DNA of 64,000 nt from an uncultured Pseudomonadales bacterium (lineage in GTDB: Bacteria; Pseudomonadota; Gammaproteobacteria; Pseudomonadales; Azotimanducaceae): the NCBI GenBank assembly GCA_958296195.1, contig OY282455.1:3348001-3412000 (forward strand), written 5' to 3'. Positions 46,771 to 56,322 of the stretch are shown here, piece by piece. A program made the translations under genes and the position numbers. The notes under the pieces are model-generated. The model made no database searches, was not told where the DNA came from, and saw only the letters and a program-made list of their open reading frames with translations. Within the stretch, counting starts at the first letter, position 1. Each line of letters begins with the position of its first letter.

Positions 46771-46880
46771 GCATGGGATTCGGGGAACAGGCTTCCTTTG
46801 CCGGGAACGATCGCAGGCAACTCCCCGCCTTCCGGTGTTTCGGACCTCATAGCGAACGCCCTTGGGGGTACAATCCGAGC

Positions 46881-47873
46881 ATGGCGCAAACGCAAATTGC
46901 GAAAAGCGGGCAAAAGTACCGCACCGTCCAGGGCTTCAACGCCATCAAGGACGGCGTGAAGACGCAGCTCGGCGGCGTCCCCACAACCGGGCGCAAACCG
47001 CCTTGGCTGCGGGTGCGGCTGGGCGGCGGCGCCCGCTTCCAAGCGGTGCGGGAAACCGTGCGCAGCCATCGGTTGGCCACGGTCTGCGAGGAGTCCCATT
47101 GCCCCAACATAGGCGAGTGCTGGGACAACGGCACGGCCACCATCATGCTCATGGGCAGCGTCTGCACCCGCGCCTGCCGCTTCTGCTCGGTGGATACCGG
47201 CAACCCCGGGGGCTGGCTGGACGCCGGCGAACCGGCGGCGGCGGCGGAGTCCGTGCGGCTGATGAAGCTGCGCTACGTCGTGCTTACCTCAGTAGATCGG
47301 GACGACCTAGCCGACGGCGGCGCCGGCCACTACGCCGCCTGCGTCCGCGCCATCAAGCAGCGGAACCCAGGGACGGCGGTGGAGGCGCTGACACCGGACT
47401 TCGGCGGCGACGACGCAGCGGTGGCGAAAGTCGCCCTGTCCGGCCTTGACGTCTTCGCGCAGAATCTGGAAACCGTGCGCCGCCTGACCGCACGGGTGCG
47501 CGACCCAAGGGCCGGCTACGAACAGACCTTGAACGTCCTCGCCGCCGCTAAGCGACACCTGCCAAGCCTCCTGACCAAATCCAGCCTCATGGTCGGCTTG
47601 GGGGAAACCCGAGAGGAAATTCGCCAAGCCATGATGGATTTGCGGCAGCGCCAAGTGGATTTTCTGACCATCGGCCAGTACCTTCGGCCAACGGCCAACC
47701 ATCTGCCGGTGGAGCGCTGGGTGCCCCCCGAAGAGTTCGAGGAATACCGCCAACTCGGCCTGTCACTGGGCTTCACTGAGGTGGCGTCTGGACCCCTCGT
47801 GCGCTCCAGCTACCGAGCCGACCGACTGGTGGACGGGAACAACCTCGGCTTGGCGCCCGTGTACATGGTTTGA
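46881..47873 (+). CDS. lipA: Lipoyl synthase
   Basis: Radical-SAM enzyme inserting two sulfurs into protein-bound octanoyl groups, needed by the 2-oxoacid dehydrogenases such as the one encoded at the window end. The auxiliary cluster motif is [12 protein letters not shown] and the radical-SAM motif CTRACRFC, near residues 65 and 95. The closing SSYRAD is present. ATG 46881 gives 330 residues; the frame is open upstream into the C-rich repeat but that part is not LipA-like. No lipB is visible nearby. Confidence 0.96.
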   Translation: MAQTQIAKSGQKYRTVQGFNAIKDGVKTQLGGVPTTGRKPPWLRVRLGGGARFQAVRETVRSHRLATVCEESHCPNIGECWDNGTATIMLMGSVCTRACRFCSVDTGNPGGWLDAGEPAAAAESVRLMKLRYVVLTSVDRDDLADGGAGHYAACVRAIKQRNPGTAVEALTPDFGGDDAAVAKVALSGLDVFAQNLETVRRLTARVRDPRAGYEQTLNVLAAAKRHLPSLLTKSSLMVGLGETREEIRQAMMDLRQRQVDFLTIGQYLRPTANHLPVERWVPPEEFEEYRQLGLSLGFTEVASGPLVRSSYRADRLVDGNNLGLAPVYMV

Positions 47874-47893
47874 ACAGCGAGGAAGGGGAAAGC

Positions 47894-48388
47894 ATGGCGG
47901 CTATGGAGCAAAGAGACATGGACACGGACCAAAGAACCGACGCGCAGGTGCGCTCTGAACTCACCCGCAAGGGCCATCTGGCCTTTAATTGGGAGGACTT
48001 GGACGAACTGACGCTGCCCAGCGGCATCAGGACCCGCATGTACCGGGTGGGGATGCCCGACGAGGACGGTTCGCCCACCGTCTTCAAGGTCTATTACCCG
48101 CCGAACTGCAAGGTGGAGGCCCATACCCACGAGTGCAACTACACGGAAATCCTCTTGGAGGGCAGCCAACGGGTCGGAGCCACCTGGCACCGCGCTGGGG
48201 ACGTGCGCATCGGCCTAGCCAACCGCGGCTACGGCCCCTTAGTGGCCGGGCCGGAGGGCGCCACGGTGCTGTTCATGTTCGCCGACGGGCGCTGGCCGGC
48301 CGTCACCATCGGCAACAACGACGGCAGCACCCTAGGCAGCGAGGTGATCTCCGAACACTTCGCAAGGAAGAACCGCCAATCCGCCTAG
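47894..48388 (+). CDS. Cupin-domain protein
   Basis: 164 residues. The single metal-binding cupin motif is VEAHTHECNYTEILLEGSQR near residue 78, followed by a second strand pair ending LFMFADGRW. ATG 47894 is preceded by GAGGAAGGGGAAAGC, a good Shine-Dalgarno, 20 nt after lipA, so it may be cotranscribed. The role is unknown; small cupins include dioxygenases and sugar isomerases. Confidence 0.75.
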   Translation: MAAMEQRDMDTDQRTDAQVRSELTRKGHLAFNWEDLDELTLPSGIRTRMYRVGMPDEDGSPTVFKVYYPPNCKVEAHTHECNYTEILLEGSQRVGATWHRAGDVRIGLANRGYGPLVAGPEGATVLFMFADGRWPAVTIGNNDGSTLGSEVISEHFARKNRQSA

Positions 48389-48684
48389 CTGCACTCTCGC
48401 GATTTTGCCAAGGCGCAGCACGAGGATAGCCATCCGCAGATTGCGCACGGGAAAAGCGCCACGAGGCACGGATGCGCCCTGTATGGGGCAGCCACGGAAC
48501 GCAGGGATGATCAGGCATAGCCAGCGCGGGCGGCAGTTCACTCCCATTGGCGCAATCGACCAAGTCCCCACCTCGGCGAGACGGTCAGGTTCGTCAATGC
48601 CCTTGATCGGCACCAACAGCGGCGCTTGCACTTCCTTTGGCCATCATGGACCATGCCGGGACTTCCTCTGTTGAAACTTAAGCG
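48389..48684. other. Intergenic region without a recognisable gene
   Basis: 296 bp between the cupin and the aminopeptidase. A minus-strand ORF (48332-48631, 99 codons) covers it but has no recognisable motif and overlaps the cupin end; I cannot support it as a gene. A decayed gene is possible. Confidence 0.4.
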
Positions 48685-50043
48685 ATGATCGATGCATACA
48701 CCCGCGAGGCGGAAAACGCCATTCCGATTGAACTGGTGCGCAACGGCGATTTCGACGCTTGGCTCAAGGCGCAGCCGCCGGCGGACCAGGAGCGGGTGCG
48801 GCAGCAACGTTTCCAAGCCAAGCCGAAGCAGGTTTGCTGGCTGGGTGGACTGCGGGGGCAGTCGCGGGTGGCCACCGGTTGGGACGGCGCATCCTCCATC
48901 GCCACCCTCGGCGGCCTGCCGATGGCCTTGGGCGAAGGCGTCTATCGGCTGACGCAGCCGGCCGATGAGGTGCAGTTGCTGGGCTGGGGCCTCGGCAGCT
49001 ACGAATTCACCCACTATCGCAGCCAAGCCAAAACTCCGGCGCAGTTGCTCCTGCCGTCAGGCGCAAGCCTTGGCCGCCTGAACAACTTGGTGGCCGCCGT
49101 GGGCTTGGTCCGGGACCTCATCAACACCCCCGCCGGGGATTTGCCGCCGAGCGCCTTGGCCGAACAAGCGGCGGCAGTCGCCAAGGCCCAAGGGGCCGCC
49201 TGCCGCATCATCGCCGGCGACGACCTGCTTGCCCAAGGTTTCCCCGCCATTCACGCCGTGGGCCGCGCCGCCGCCGACGCCCCGCGCCTGATCGACATCG
49301 AATGGGGAGAAGCGGATCGCCCCCTGATCGTATTGGTGGGCAAGGGCGTGTGCTTCGACAGCGGCGGCCTCAACCTCAAGCCAACCAAGGGCATGCGGCT
49401 GATGAAGAAGGACATGGGCGGCGCCGCCGCAGCCTTGGGGCTGGCGCAGCTCATCATGGCGGAGGCGCTGCCGGTGCGCTTGCGCCTTTTGATCCCGGCG
49501 GTGGAGAACGCCGTGGCCGGCAACGCCTACCGGCCCGGCGACGTCTTGAACACCTACGCCGGCCTCAAGGTGGAGATCGACAACACCGACGCCGAAGGCC
49601 GCCTGATTCTGTGCGACGCCTTGGCCTTGGGCGCTCAGGACAAACCCGATCTGATGGTGGATTTCGCCACCCTCACCGGCGCCGCCCGCACCGCGGTGGG
49701 CGCGGAGCTGGCCGCCATGTTCTGCAATGACGACAGCTTGGCCGAAGACTTGCTGACCGCCGGCGCCGCCGTGGATGACCCTCTCTGGCGCCTGCCCCTG
49801 CACCACGCCTACGGCTACCTGCTGGAAAGCAAGGTGGCGGACACCCTCAACTCCGCCGCCTCTCCGTACGGCGGCGCCATCACCGCCGCCCTGTTCCTCG
49901 CCAAGTTCACGGGCGACGCGCCCTGGGCGCACTTCGACATCATGGGCTACAACATCCGCCAACGGCCAGGCCGGCCGGAGGGCGGCGAGGCCATGGCCTT
50001 GCGGGCGGTGTTCCATTACCTCGAACGGAAATACGGTCGCTAG
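48685..50043 (+). CDS. Leucyl aminopeptidase family protein (M17)
   Basis: 452-residue two-metal cytosolic aminopeptidase. Metal-binding and catalytic segments: GKGVCFDSGGLNLKPTKGM near residue 222, MKKDMGGAAAALG with the catalytic Lys, and NTDAEGRLILCDALALG near residue 303 with the catalytic Arg. It is shorter than E. coli PepA (503) and closer to PepB-like members in size. It precedes hisI. Confidence 0.92.
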   Translation: MIDAYTREAENAIPIELVRNGDFDAWLKAQPPADQERVRQQRFQAKPKQVCWLGGLRGQSRVATGWDGASSIATLGGLPMALGEGVYRLTQPADEVQLLGWGLGSYEFTHYRSQAKTPAQLLLPSGASLGRLNNLVAAVGLVRDLINTPAGDLPPSALAEQAAAVAKAQGAACRIIAGDDLLAQGFPAIHAVGRAAADAPRLIDIEWGEADRPLIVLVGKGVCFDSGGLNLKPTKGMRLMKKDMGGAAAALGLAQLIMAEALPVRLRLLIPAVENAVAGNAYRPGDVLNTYAGLKVEIDNTDAEGRLILCDALALGAQDKPDLMVDFATLTGAARTAVGAELAAMFCNDDSLAEDLLTAGAAVDDPLWRLPLHHAYGYLLESKVADTLNSAASPYGGAITAALFLAKFTGDAPWAHFDIMGYNIRQRPGRPEGGEAMALRAVFHYLERKYGR

Positions 50044-50061
50044 TGGGTGGAGGCGAGGACG

Positions 50062-50472
50062 ATGTTCAAGGAGCTTGAGGGCGCCGCCATTGGGTCCAGC
50101 CGCCCCCTTGCCGCCGTATTGGACGCCCTAGCCTTCAACGCCGATGGCTTGGCCCCAGCCATCGCGCAAGACGCCGACAGCGGCACCGTGCTGATGTTGG
50201 CCTGGATGGACCGCACCGCCATCGAACGCACCTTGGCCAGCGGCCTCGCCTGGTACTACTCGCGCAGCCGCAAGCGCCATTGGCAAAAGGGCGAAAGCTC
50301 CGGCCATGTCCAGCGCTTGGTGGAAATGCGCTTCGACTGCGACGGTGACGCCATCCTGCTGCGGGTGCGGCAGCAAGGCCCCGCCTGCCACACCAACCGG
50401 GCAAACTGCTTCTACCTGCTGGTGAACGGAAAGCAGGCGCGGGTGACCAGCGAACGCATCGCCGAGCGCTGA
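50062..50472 (+). CDS. hisI: Phosphoribosyl-AMP cyclohydrolase
   Basis: Third step of histidine synthesis. It has the family block VLMLAWMDRTAIERTLASG near residue 49, YYSRSRKRHWQKGESSGH and the zinc-site CHTNRANCFYL at the end. 136 residues from ATG 50062, which has GGAGG 8 nt upstream; GTG 50047 is the alternative. It stands alone, without hisE fused or the rest of the his operon, and is followed by cysS. Confidence 0.94.
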   Translation: MFKELEGAAIGSSRPLAAVLDALAFNADGLAPAIAQDADSGTVLMLAWMDRTAIERTLASGLAWYYSRSRKRHWQKGESSGHVQRLVEMRFDCDGDAILLRVRQQGPACHTNRANCFYLLVNGKQARVTSERIAER

Positions 50473-50497
50473 TTTTCGCCGCCCCGCCCGCAAGCAC

Positions 50498-51910
50498 ATG
50501 GAACTGCAACTGCACAACACGCTATCCGGGCGCAAGGAGGTTTTTCGGCCTCGGAACCCGGAGCGGGTAACCATGTACGTCTGCGGGCCGACGGTTTACG
50601 GCCATGTGCATATCGGCAATGGGCGCCCGGCGGTGGTCTTCGACGTGCTGCACCGCTTGTTGAAAACCCTGTACCCGCAGGTGGCTTACGTCTCCAACAT
50701 CACCGACGTGGACGACAAGATCAACCGGCAGGCGGCCGCCAACGGCGAACCCATTGAGGCGCTGACCCGCCGCTTCAGCGCCGCCTACAACGAGGACATC
50801 CAAGCCCTCGGCGTTCTGGGCGCGGATGCACAGCCAAAGGCCACCGAACACATCAGCGAGATCATCCGCATGATCGAGGCCCTGATCGACAAGGGCTTCG
50901 CCTATGCGGCCGAGGATCACATCCTGTTCCACGTTCCGGCTGACCCCAACTATGGCGACCTCTCCCACCGCTCCCTGGAGGACATGCTGGACGGCGCCCG
51001 GGTGGAGGTTGCCCCCTACAAGAAGGACCCCAAGGACTTCGTGCTCTGGAAACCCTCCGCGTCGGACTTGCCTGGCTGGGAAAGTCCTTGGGGGCGGGGA
51101 CGCCCCGGCTGGCACATTGAATGCTCGGCGATGATTCACGCCCATCTTGGCGCCGCCATCGACATCCACGGCGGCGGCGCGGACCTCTGCTTTCCCCACC
51201 ATGAAAACGAGGCGGCCCAATCCCGGGCCGCCCTCGGCGAAGCCCTGCCGGTGCGCTACTGGCTGCACAACGGCATGTTGACCTTAGGGCAGGAGAAGAT
51301 GTCCAAGTCCCTCGGCAACATCGTCACCATTCGTGAGCTGCGGCGGCGTCACGCCGGGGAAACCCTGCGCTACGCGCTGCTGTCGGGCCAGTACCGCTCC
51401 CCCCTAGCTTGGTCGGACGCCCTGCTGCGACAGTCCCGCCGCAGCCTGGATAGCCTTTACCAAGCGCTGCGCAAAAACCCTCCGGACGCAGACCGCCCTG
51501 CCCCGCTTGACCAAGAGTTTCCAGACTCCGTGCGAGACGCCTTGCAGGATGACCTAAACACCCCTCAAGCCTTGGCCGCCCTGCACGCCATCGCCGCCGA
51601 ATTGAACCGCACTGCGGGTGCCGCCGAAGCCGAGCGCCTAGGTTCGCAACTATTGGCCGGCGGCTGGTTGCTGGGCTTGCTGGGCAGGACGCCGGATGAG
51701 CATTTCCACGGGCAGCCGACGCCCAGCCAAGGCGAGCAAGGCGCTGCCGCCCCCCTAACCAATGCCAACATCGAAGCCCTGGTCGAAAGACGCAACCAAG
51801 CCCGTCGGGAAAGGGATTTTCAGCAGGCTGACGCCATTCGCGATCAACTCGCCGCCGCCGGCGTGGAGCTCGAGGACAGCAGAGCCGGAACCCGCTGGAG
51901 ACGGGGCTAG
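50498..51910 (+). CDS. cysS: Cysteinyl-tRNA synthetase
   Basis: Class I aminoacyl-tRNA synthetase, 470 residues. Seen: zinc Cys in MYVCGPTVYGH, the HIGH-like motif HIGNGRP, the KMSKS loop EKMSKSLGN near residue 266, and zinc ligands in the WHIECSAM and PHHENEAAQS stretches. ATG 50498 is the start. It lies 25 nt after hisI. Confidence 0.97.
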   Translation: MELQLHNTLSGRKEVFRPRNPERVTMYVCGPTVYGHVHIGNGRPAVVFDVLHRLLKTLYPQVAYVSNITDVDDKINRQAAANGEPIEALTRRFSAAYNEDIQALGVLGADAQPKATEHISEIIRMIEALIDKGFAYAAEDHILFHVPADPNYGDLSHRSLEDMLDGARVEVAPYKKDPKDFVLWKPSASDLPGWESPWGRGRPGWHIECSAMIHAHLGAAIDIHGGGADLCFPHHENEAAQSRAALGEALPVRYWLHNGMLTLGQEKMSKSLGNIVTIRELRRRHAGETLRYALLSGQYRSPLAWSDALLRQSRRSLDSLYQALRKNPPDADRPAPLDQEFPDSVRDALQDDLNTPQALAALHAIAAELNRTAGAAEAERLGSQLLAGGWLLGLLGRTPDEHFHGQPTPSQGEQGAAAPLTNANIEALVERRNQARRERDFQQADAIRDQLAAAGVELEDSRAGTRWRRG

Positions 51911-52202
51911 TCCAGACATTTGGCTGCGCCGCCTCGGTGCATGGTATAACCGTCTTCCTTAACAAAAAATTCAATATTTTCAATAAACTAATTGTAAGAA
52001 CTGAACTGTTTTCACGCAGCAAGGCACATCGACCACACCCTCATTTGCCCTCTTGCCGATAGCCGATTCAAACAGCTTGGTCGGGGCAAACACCTACAAA
52101 TTGCAAGGCGTTTTTCCGCCGTAAATCCCCGCCGAATCCCCTATTTTGTTGTGGAAGCCTCCGTGCATAGTGGCCTCAATCCCACTTTGCTATAGTTGAG
52201 GC
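51911..52202. other. AT-richer intergenic region
   Basis: 292 bp, noticeably more AT-rich around 51960-52010 than the surroundings. I see no gene. TATAGT at 52191-52196 just before the repeat-protein gene could be a -10 element but I do not find a convincing -35. Confidence 0.4.
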
Positions 52203-52898
52203 ATGAACATTATGACTTTTGACACTTTGGCTTTTTGCAAGCGTTTGCAGGATGGGGGAGTTCCGACCGACCAAGCGGAAGCTCATGCACGGGCGCAGGC
52301 GGATTTTCTGGCCGACTATCCGCTTTCCGAAATGACCGTCAAGAAGGACCTGGAGCGGTTCGCCACCAAGGACGACTTCGAGCGGTTCGCCACCAAGGAG
52401 GACCTCAAGCAGTTCGCCACCAAGGACGACTTCGAACGGTTCGCGACCAAGGAGGACCTCAAGCAGTTCGCCACTAAGGACGACCTCGAGCGGTTCGCCA
52501 CTAAGGACGATCTCGAGCGGTTCGCCACCAAGGACGATCTCGAGCGGTTCGCCACCAAGGAGGACTTGGGCAAGCTCCCCACCATGGAGTATCTCGAGCG
52601 GTTCGCCACAAAGGAGGACCTGGGCAAGCTCCCCACCATGGAGTATCTCGAGCGGTTCGCCACAAAGGAGGACCTGGGCAAGCTCCCCACCATGGAGTAT
52701 CTCGAGCGGTTCGCCACAAAGGAGGACCTGGGCAAGCTCCCCACCATGGAGTATCTCGAGCGGTTCGCCACAAAGGAGGACTTGGGCAAGCTCCCCACCA
52801 TGAAAGACCTGGAACTGTTGGGCAAAACGCTCACCATTCGCTTGGGTGGAATGATCTTCCTAGGCATTGGCGCTTTGGCGGCATTGACGCAGTTCTAG
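52203..52898 (+). CDS. Coiled-coil membrane protein with 9-residue tandem repeats
   Basis: 231 residues. The N-terminal domain (TFDTLAFCKRLQDGGVPTDQ and AEAHARAQADFL) resembles DUF1640/CCDC90-type proteins. Residues about 48-120 are eight copies of a nonapeptide like DLERFATKD, residues about 120-200 are an 18-residue higher-order repeat (DLGKLPTMEYLERFATKE) four times plus a partial copy, and the C-terminus is a single membrane anchor (GGMIFLGIGALAALTQF). Function is unknown; such proteins are thought to be membrane-tethered coiled coils. Confidence 0.8.
   Translation: MNIMTFDTLAFCKRLQDGGVPTDQAEAHARAQADFLADYPLSEMTVKKDLERFATKDDFERFATKEDLKQFATKDDFERFATKEDLKQFATKDDLERFATKDDLERFATKDDLERFATKEDLGKLPTMEYLERFATKEDLGKLPTMEYLERFATKEDLGKLPTMEYLERFATKEDLGKLPTMEYLERFATKEDLGKLPTMKDLELLGKTLTIRLGGMIFLGIGALAALTQF
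52346..52805 (+). repeat. Tandem 27-bp and 54-bp coding repeats
   Basis: Eight 27-bp units followed by 54-bp units in the 52203-52898 gene. The 54-bp units are nearly identical in DNA sequence, which indicates recent expansion or homogenisation; copy number is likely to vary between strains. Confidence 0.9.
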
Positions 52899-52920
52899 CC
52901 TTGACCGCAGCACCCCGGGT

Positions 52921-55900
52921 TCAATGGAAGTTGCGCACGGCCAAGGAGACGGGTTCTCCCCCAGCGGTCAGTTTGTCGAGCAGCCAAGTGGCGTCTTGGA
53001 CCCGGCCGGCCATGACGTGGATGACCTCCCGCTCCCGTTGCGCCACCCCTCTGACGCACAGCAATTGACCTTGCAGGATGGCTGCCCGGTAGCGCTCCAG
53101 CACGTTGCTCCACACCACCACGTTGATGTTGCCGGTTTCGTCCTCCAGGGTCAGAAAGACCACGCCGGTGGCGGTGCCGGGCCGTTGCCGGCAGGTGACC
53201 AACCCGGCCACCCGCACCAATTGCCCGGAGCGGCACAGCTCCAGATCCGCCGCCGTGCAGTGGCGGCGCAGCGCCGCCGCCCCGCGCAGCAGGGACAGGG
53301 GATGGGGGCCTAGGGACAAACCCAAGTAACGGTAGTCCTGCTGCATGTCCTCACCCACGGTAGGGGCCGCCAAGCCCACCTCGGTGCGGTACGGGGCCGG
53401 CGCCTCGGCGATGCGCCAGACGGCCGCCGGCTGTTCCACCCCGGCGGCGTCCCAATGGGCTTGGTGGCGATGGCCGGACAGCACCGCCAAGGCGCCGGCC
53501 CTAGCTAGGAAGCCAAGTTCACGGCTGTTCAGTTCGGCGCGGGCGCACAGCTCATCCACATCACGGAAGGGTTGGGCGGCGGCGATGCGCCGTCCGGCCT
53601 CTTCCGAAAGGCCCTTGACACGGCGCAGGCCCACCCGCAAGGCGCCTTGGGCCAGTTTGCCGCGCTGCGCCTTGGTCGGGCCGCGGCGGTTGGCGGGATT
53701 CATTCGCAAAGGGGCGCTCTGAGCCGATTTGCCCCGTTGGGCTTCGACGCCTGCTTCAAGGCGGAAATCCCAACCGCTGGCCTGCACGTCCGCAGGAAGC
53801 ACCTCAACGCCGTGGCGAACTGCATCCTGCACTAGCTGCGAGGGCGAGTAAAAGCCCATGGGCTGGCTGTTCAGCAGGCCGGCGTAGAAGGCGGCCGGCT
53901 CGTTGCGCTTCAGCCATGCGGAGACATAGACCAGCAGCGCAAAGCTGGCGGCGTGGGATTCCGGAAAGCCGTACTCGCCAAAGCCCTTGATCTGCTGGAA
54001 CAGGCGGCGGGCGAAGTCCTCCCCATGCCCTCGGGCCAGCATGCCGTCGATCAGCTTGCGCTCAAACTTCTCAAGGCCGCCGCGCCTTTGCCAAGCGGCC
54101 ATGGCGCGGCGCAGCTCATCGGCTTCGCCGGCGCTGAAGCCGGCCGCGACCATTGCCAGTTCGATCACCTGCTCCTGAAAGATGGGCACCCCCAGAGTGC
54201 GCTCAAGCACCTTGCGCACCGCCTCGTCGGGATAGGTGACCGGCTCCTCCCCATGCCGGCGGCGCAGATAGGGGTGCACCATGTCCCCCTGAATTGGACC
54301 GGGCCGGACGATGGCCACTTCAATGACAAGATCGTAGAAGCATTCGGGACGCAGGCGCGGCAGCATGGCCATCTGCGCCCGGGACTCCACTTGGAAGACG
54401 CCGATGCTGTCGCCCTTCTGCAGCAACTGGTAGGTGCTGGCCTCCTCCGGCGGAATCCGGCCCAGAGTCAGCGCCGCCGGCCCTTGCCAACCGCGAAAGT
54501 CATTGATCAAGTCCAAGGCTTTGCGGATGGCGGTGAGCATGCCGAGGCCAAGCACATCGACCTTGAGCAGGCCCAGGGCCTCCAGATCATTCTTGTCCCA
54601 CTGAATGACGGTGCGCTGCTGCATGGCGGCGTTCTCCACGGGCACTAGCTGCGCCAGCGGCCCGGAAGAGATCACAAAGCCGCCCACATGCTGCGAGAGA
54701 TGCCGGGGAAAGCCCAGAATTTGCTCGACCAGCTCCACATAGAGACGCACGGTCGGGTTGTCCAGCCGGGCGCCCGCCACCGCCATGCGCTGGCCCATGT
54801 CCTCCCGGCGGTCCCACCAAGCCATGGACTTGGCCAGCAGATCGACGAAGCCGGCATCCAAGCCCAGCGCCTTGCCGACGTCGCGCAAGGCGCTACGGCG
54901 GCGGTAGGTGATGACCGTGGCGGCCAAGGCGGTGCGATCGCGGCCGTATTTGCCGTAGATGTACTGAATGACCTCCTCCCGGCGCTCATGCTCGAAGTCA
55001 ACGTCGATGTCCGGCGGCTCCCGCCGCTCCCGGGAGATGAAGCGCTCGAAGAGCACATGCTGGCGCGACGGGTCCACCTCGGTGATGCCCAAGCAATAGC
55101 AGACGGCGGAGTTGGCGGCCGAGCCGCGGCCTTGGCAGAGAATGCCGCGGCGGCGAGCGAAGCGGACAATGTCCTCAATGGTCAAAAAAAAGTGCTCGTA
55201 GCCGAGTTCGGAGATGAGCGAAAGCTCATGTTCAATCAAGGCCCGCACCCTGGCCGGAACCCGCCGCAAGCCTTGGGGACCGTCGAGGCGTTCTTCCGGC
55301 GTTCCGTCAGCGACGGCCGGCGCAGCGACGTCCGATGGCGAACCCTCGCTGTTGCCGGGCCAGCGCTTGGCGGCGCCGGCATAGGCAAGCTGGCGCAGCC
55401 TGGCGGCCGGCGTCATCCCGACGGGCACGATTTCAGGAGGGTATTCGTAGCTCAGTTCCGCCAAGGAGAAGCGGCAGGCATCGGCGATGCACACGCTTTC
55501 GGCCAGCATTTCCTCCGGATACAGACGCTCCAGGCTTTCGATGCGGCGCAAATGCCGCTCCGCGTTCGGCAGCAAGTCGGCGCCGAGTTCATTGACTGGC
55601 TGCTTAAGGCGAATGGCCGTGAGCACATCCTGCAGCGGCTTGCGCCCGACGCAGTGCATGACCACGTCATTGGCGGCGGTGACCGGCAGGCCGAGGCGCA
55701 GCGACAAGCTTAAGGCATCGGCCATGCGCTGGGCGTCCCAGCCGTCAAGGAACTGCCCAAGGGCAATCCACAGCCGGCCGCAGCACTCCTGAATCCTGCG
55801 CCCGGCAAGCAACAGTTCATCCACAGCGCCCCGCCCCGGTGTCCAAAGCGCAAAGCAAGCGTCAACGCACCCGGCAAGATCGTCCAGGCGCAGCCGGTAT

Positions 55901-56322
55901 TCGCCCTTGGAAGCACGGCGGCGGGCCAAGGTGATGATTTGCGCAAGCTGGCCGTAAGCGCGGCGGTTCGGCGCTAGCAGCACCAATTGCATGAAGGCGC
56001 CGTTTTCCCCGGCAACGCGAAACTCGGCGCCGACGATGAGCTTGACGCCAAGGCCGCGAGCAGCGGCATGGGCGCGGACGACCCCGGCAAGCGAGCATTC
56101 ATCGGTGATGGCGATGGCCGCATAGCCGAGAGCATGGGCTTGGCGCACCAGCTCCTCCGCATGGGAGGCGCCCTGCAGGAACGAGAAGTTGCTCTTGCAG
56201 TGCAGTTCCGCAAACTGCGCCCTTGCCGGCGCCAGACGCTTGGGAGATTGCGCACCGCTAGGCTCCGCCACATCGCCCTTGCGGTCCATCTCGGCGGAAC
56301 AGGCCCTAAGCGAAGTAGCCAT
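52921..56322 (-). CDS. dnaE2: Error-prone DNA polymerase DnaE2 (ImuC)
   Basis: Translesion C-family polymerase of the SOS mutasome. The N-terminal PHP domain begins FAELHCKSNFSFLQGASH. Catalytic carboxylates are in PPDIDVDFEHERRE and LKVDVLGLGML, and an OB-fold lies near the end. ATG 56322 overlaps the upstream gene by 17 nt; ATG 56289 is an alternative. At 1133 residues it is longer than typical DnaE2 (about 1030-1080) because of loop insertions, one near residue 325 and one near residue 865 that contains a short duplicated AQRGK segment. Confidence 0.93.
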   Translation of the reverse strand: MATSLRACSAEMDRKGDVAEPSGAQSPKRLAPARAQFAELHCKSNFSFLQGASHAEELVRQAHALGYAAIAITDECSLAGVVRAHAAARGLGVKLIVGAEFRVAGENGAFMQLVLLAPNRRAYGQLAQIITLARRRASKGEYRLRLDDLAGCVDACFALWTPGRGAVDELLLAGRRIQECCGRLWIALGQFLDGWDAQRMADALSLSLRLGLPVTAANDVVMHCVGRKPLQDVLTAIRLKQPVNELGADLLPNAERHLRRIESLERLYPEEMLAESVCIADACRFSLAELSYEYPPEIVPVGMTPAARLRQLAYAGAAKRWPGNSEGSPSDVAAPAVADGTPEERLDGPQGLRRVPARVRALIEHELSLISELGYEHFFLTIEDIVRFARRRGILCQGRGSAANSAVCYCLGITEVDPSRQHVLFERFISRERREPPDIDVDFEHERREEVIQYIYGKYGRDRTALAATVITYRRRSALRDVGKALGLDAGFVDLLAKSMAWWDRREDMGQRMAVAGARLDNPTVRLYVELVEQILGFPRHLSQHVGGFVISSGPLAQLVPVENAAMQQRTVIQWDKNDLEALGLLKVDVLGLGMLTAIRKALDLINDFRGWQGPAALTLGRIPPEEASTYQLLQKGDSIGVFQVESRAQMAMLPRLRPECFYDLVIEVAIVRPGPIQGDMVHPYLRRRHGEEPVTYPDEAVRKVLERTLGVPIFQEQVIELAMVAAGFSAGEADELRRAMAAWQRRGGLEKFERKLIDGMLARGHGEDFARRLFQQIKGFGEYGFPESHAASFALLVYVSAWLKRNEPAAFYAGLLNSQPMGFYSPSQLVQDAVRHGVEVLPADVQASGWDFRLEAGVEAQRGKSAQSAPLRMNPANRRGPTKAQRGKLAQGALRVGLRRVKGLSEEAGRRIAAAQPFRDVDELCARAELNSRELGFLARAGALAVLSGHRHQAHWDAAGVEQPAAVWRIAEAPAPYRTEVGLAAPTVGEDMQQDYRYLGLSLGPHPLSLLRGAAALRRHCTAADLELCRSGQLVRVAGLVTCRQRPGTATGVVFLTLEDETGNINVVVWSNVLERYRAAILQGQLLCVRGVAQREREVIHVMAGRVQDATWLLDKLTAGGEPVSLAVRNFH

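Noticed and set aside
48332-48631. 99-codon minus-strand ORF
   Set aside because: Overlaps the cupin gene, has no motif and no clear ribosome-binding site.
52316-52867. Minus-strand repeat ORF and CRISPR-like regular spacing
   Set aside because: The repeats are codon-aligned 27/54-bp units of the plus-strand gene; there are no unique spacers, so it is neither a CRISPR array nor a separate gene.
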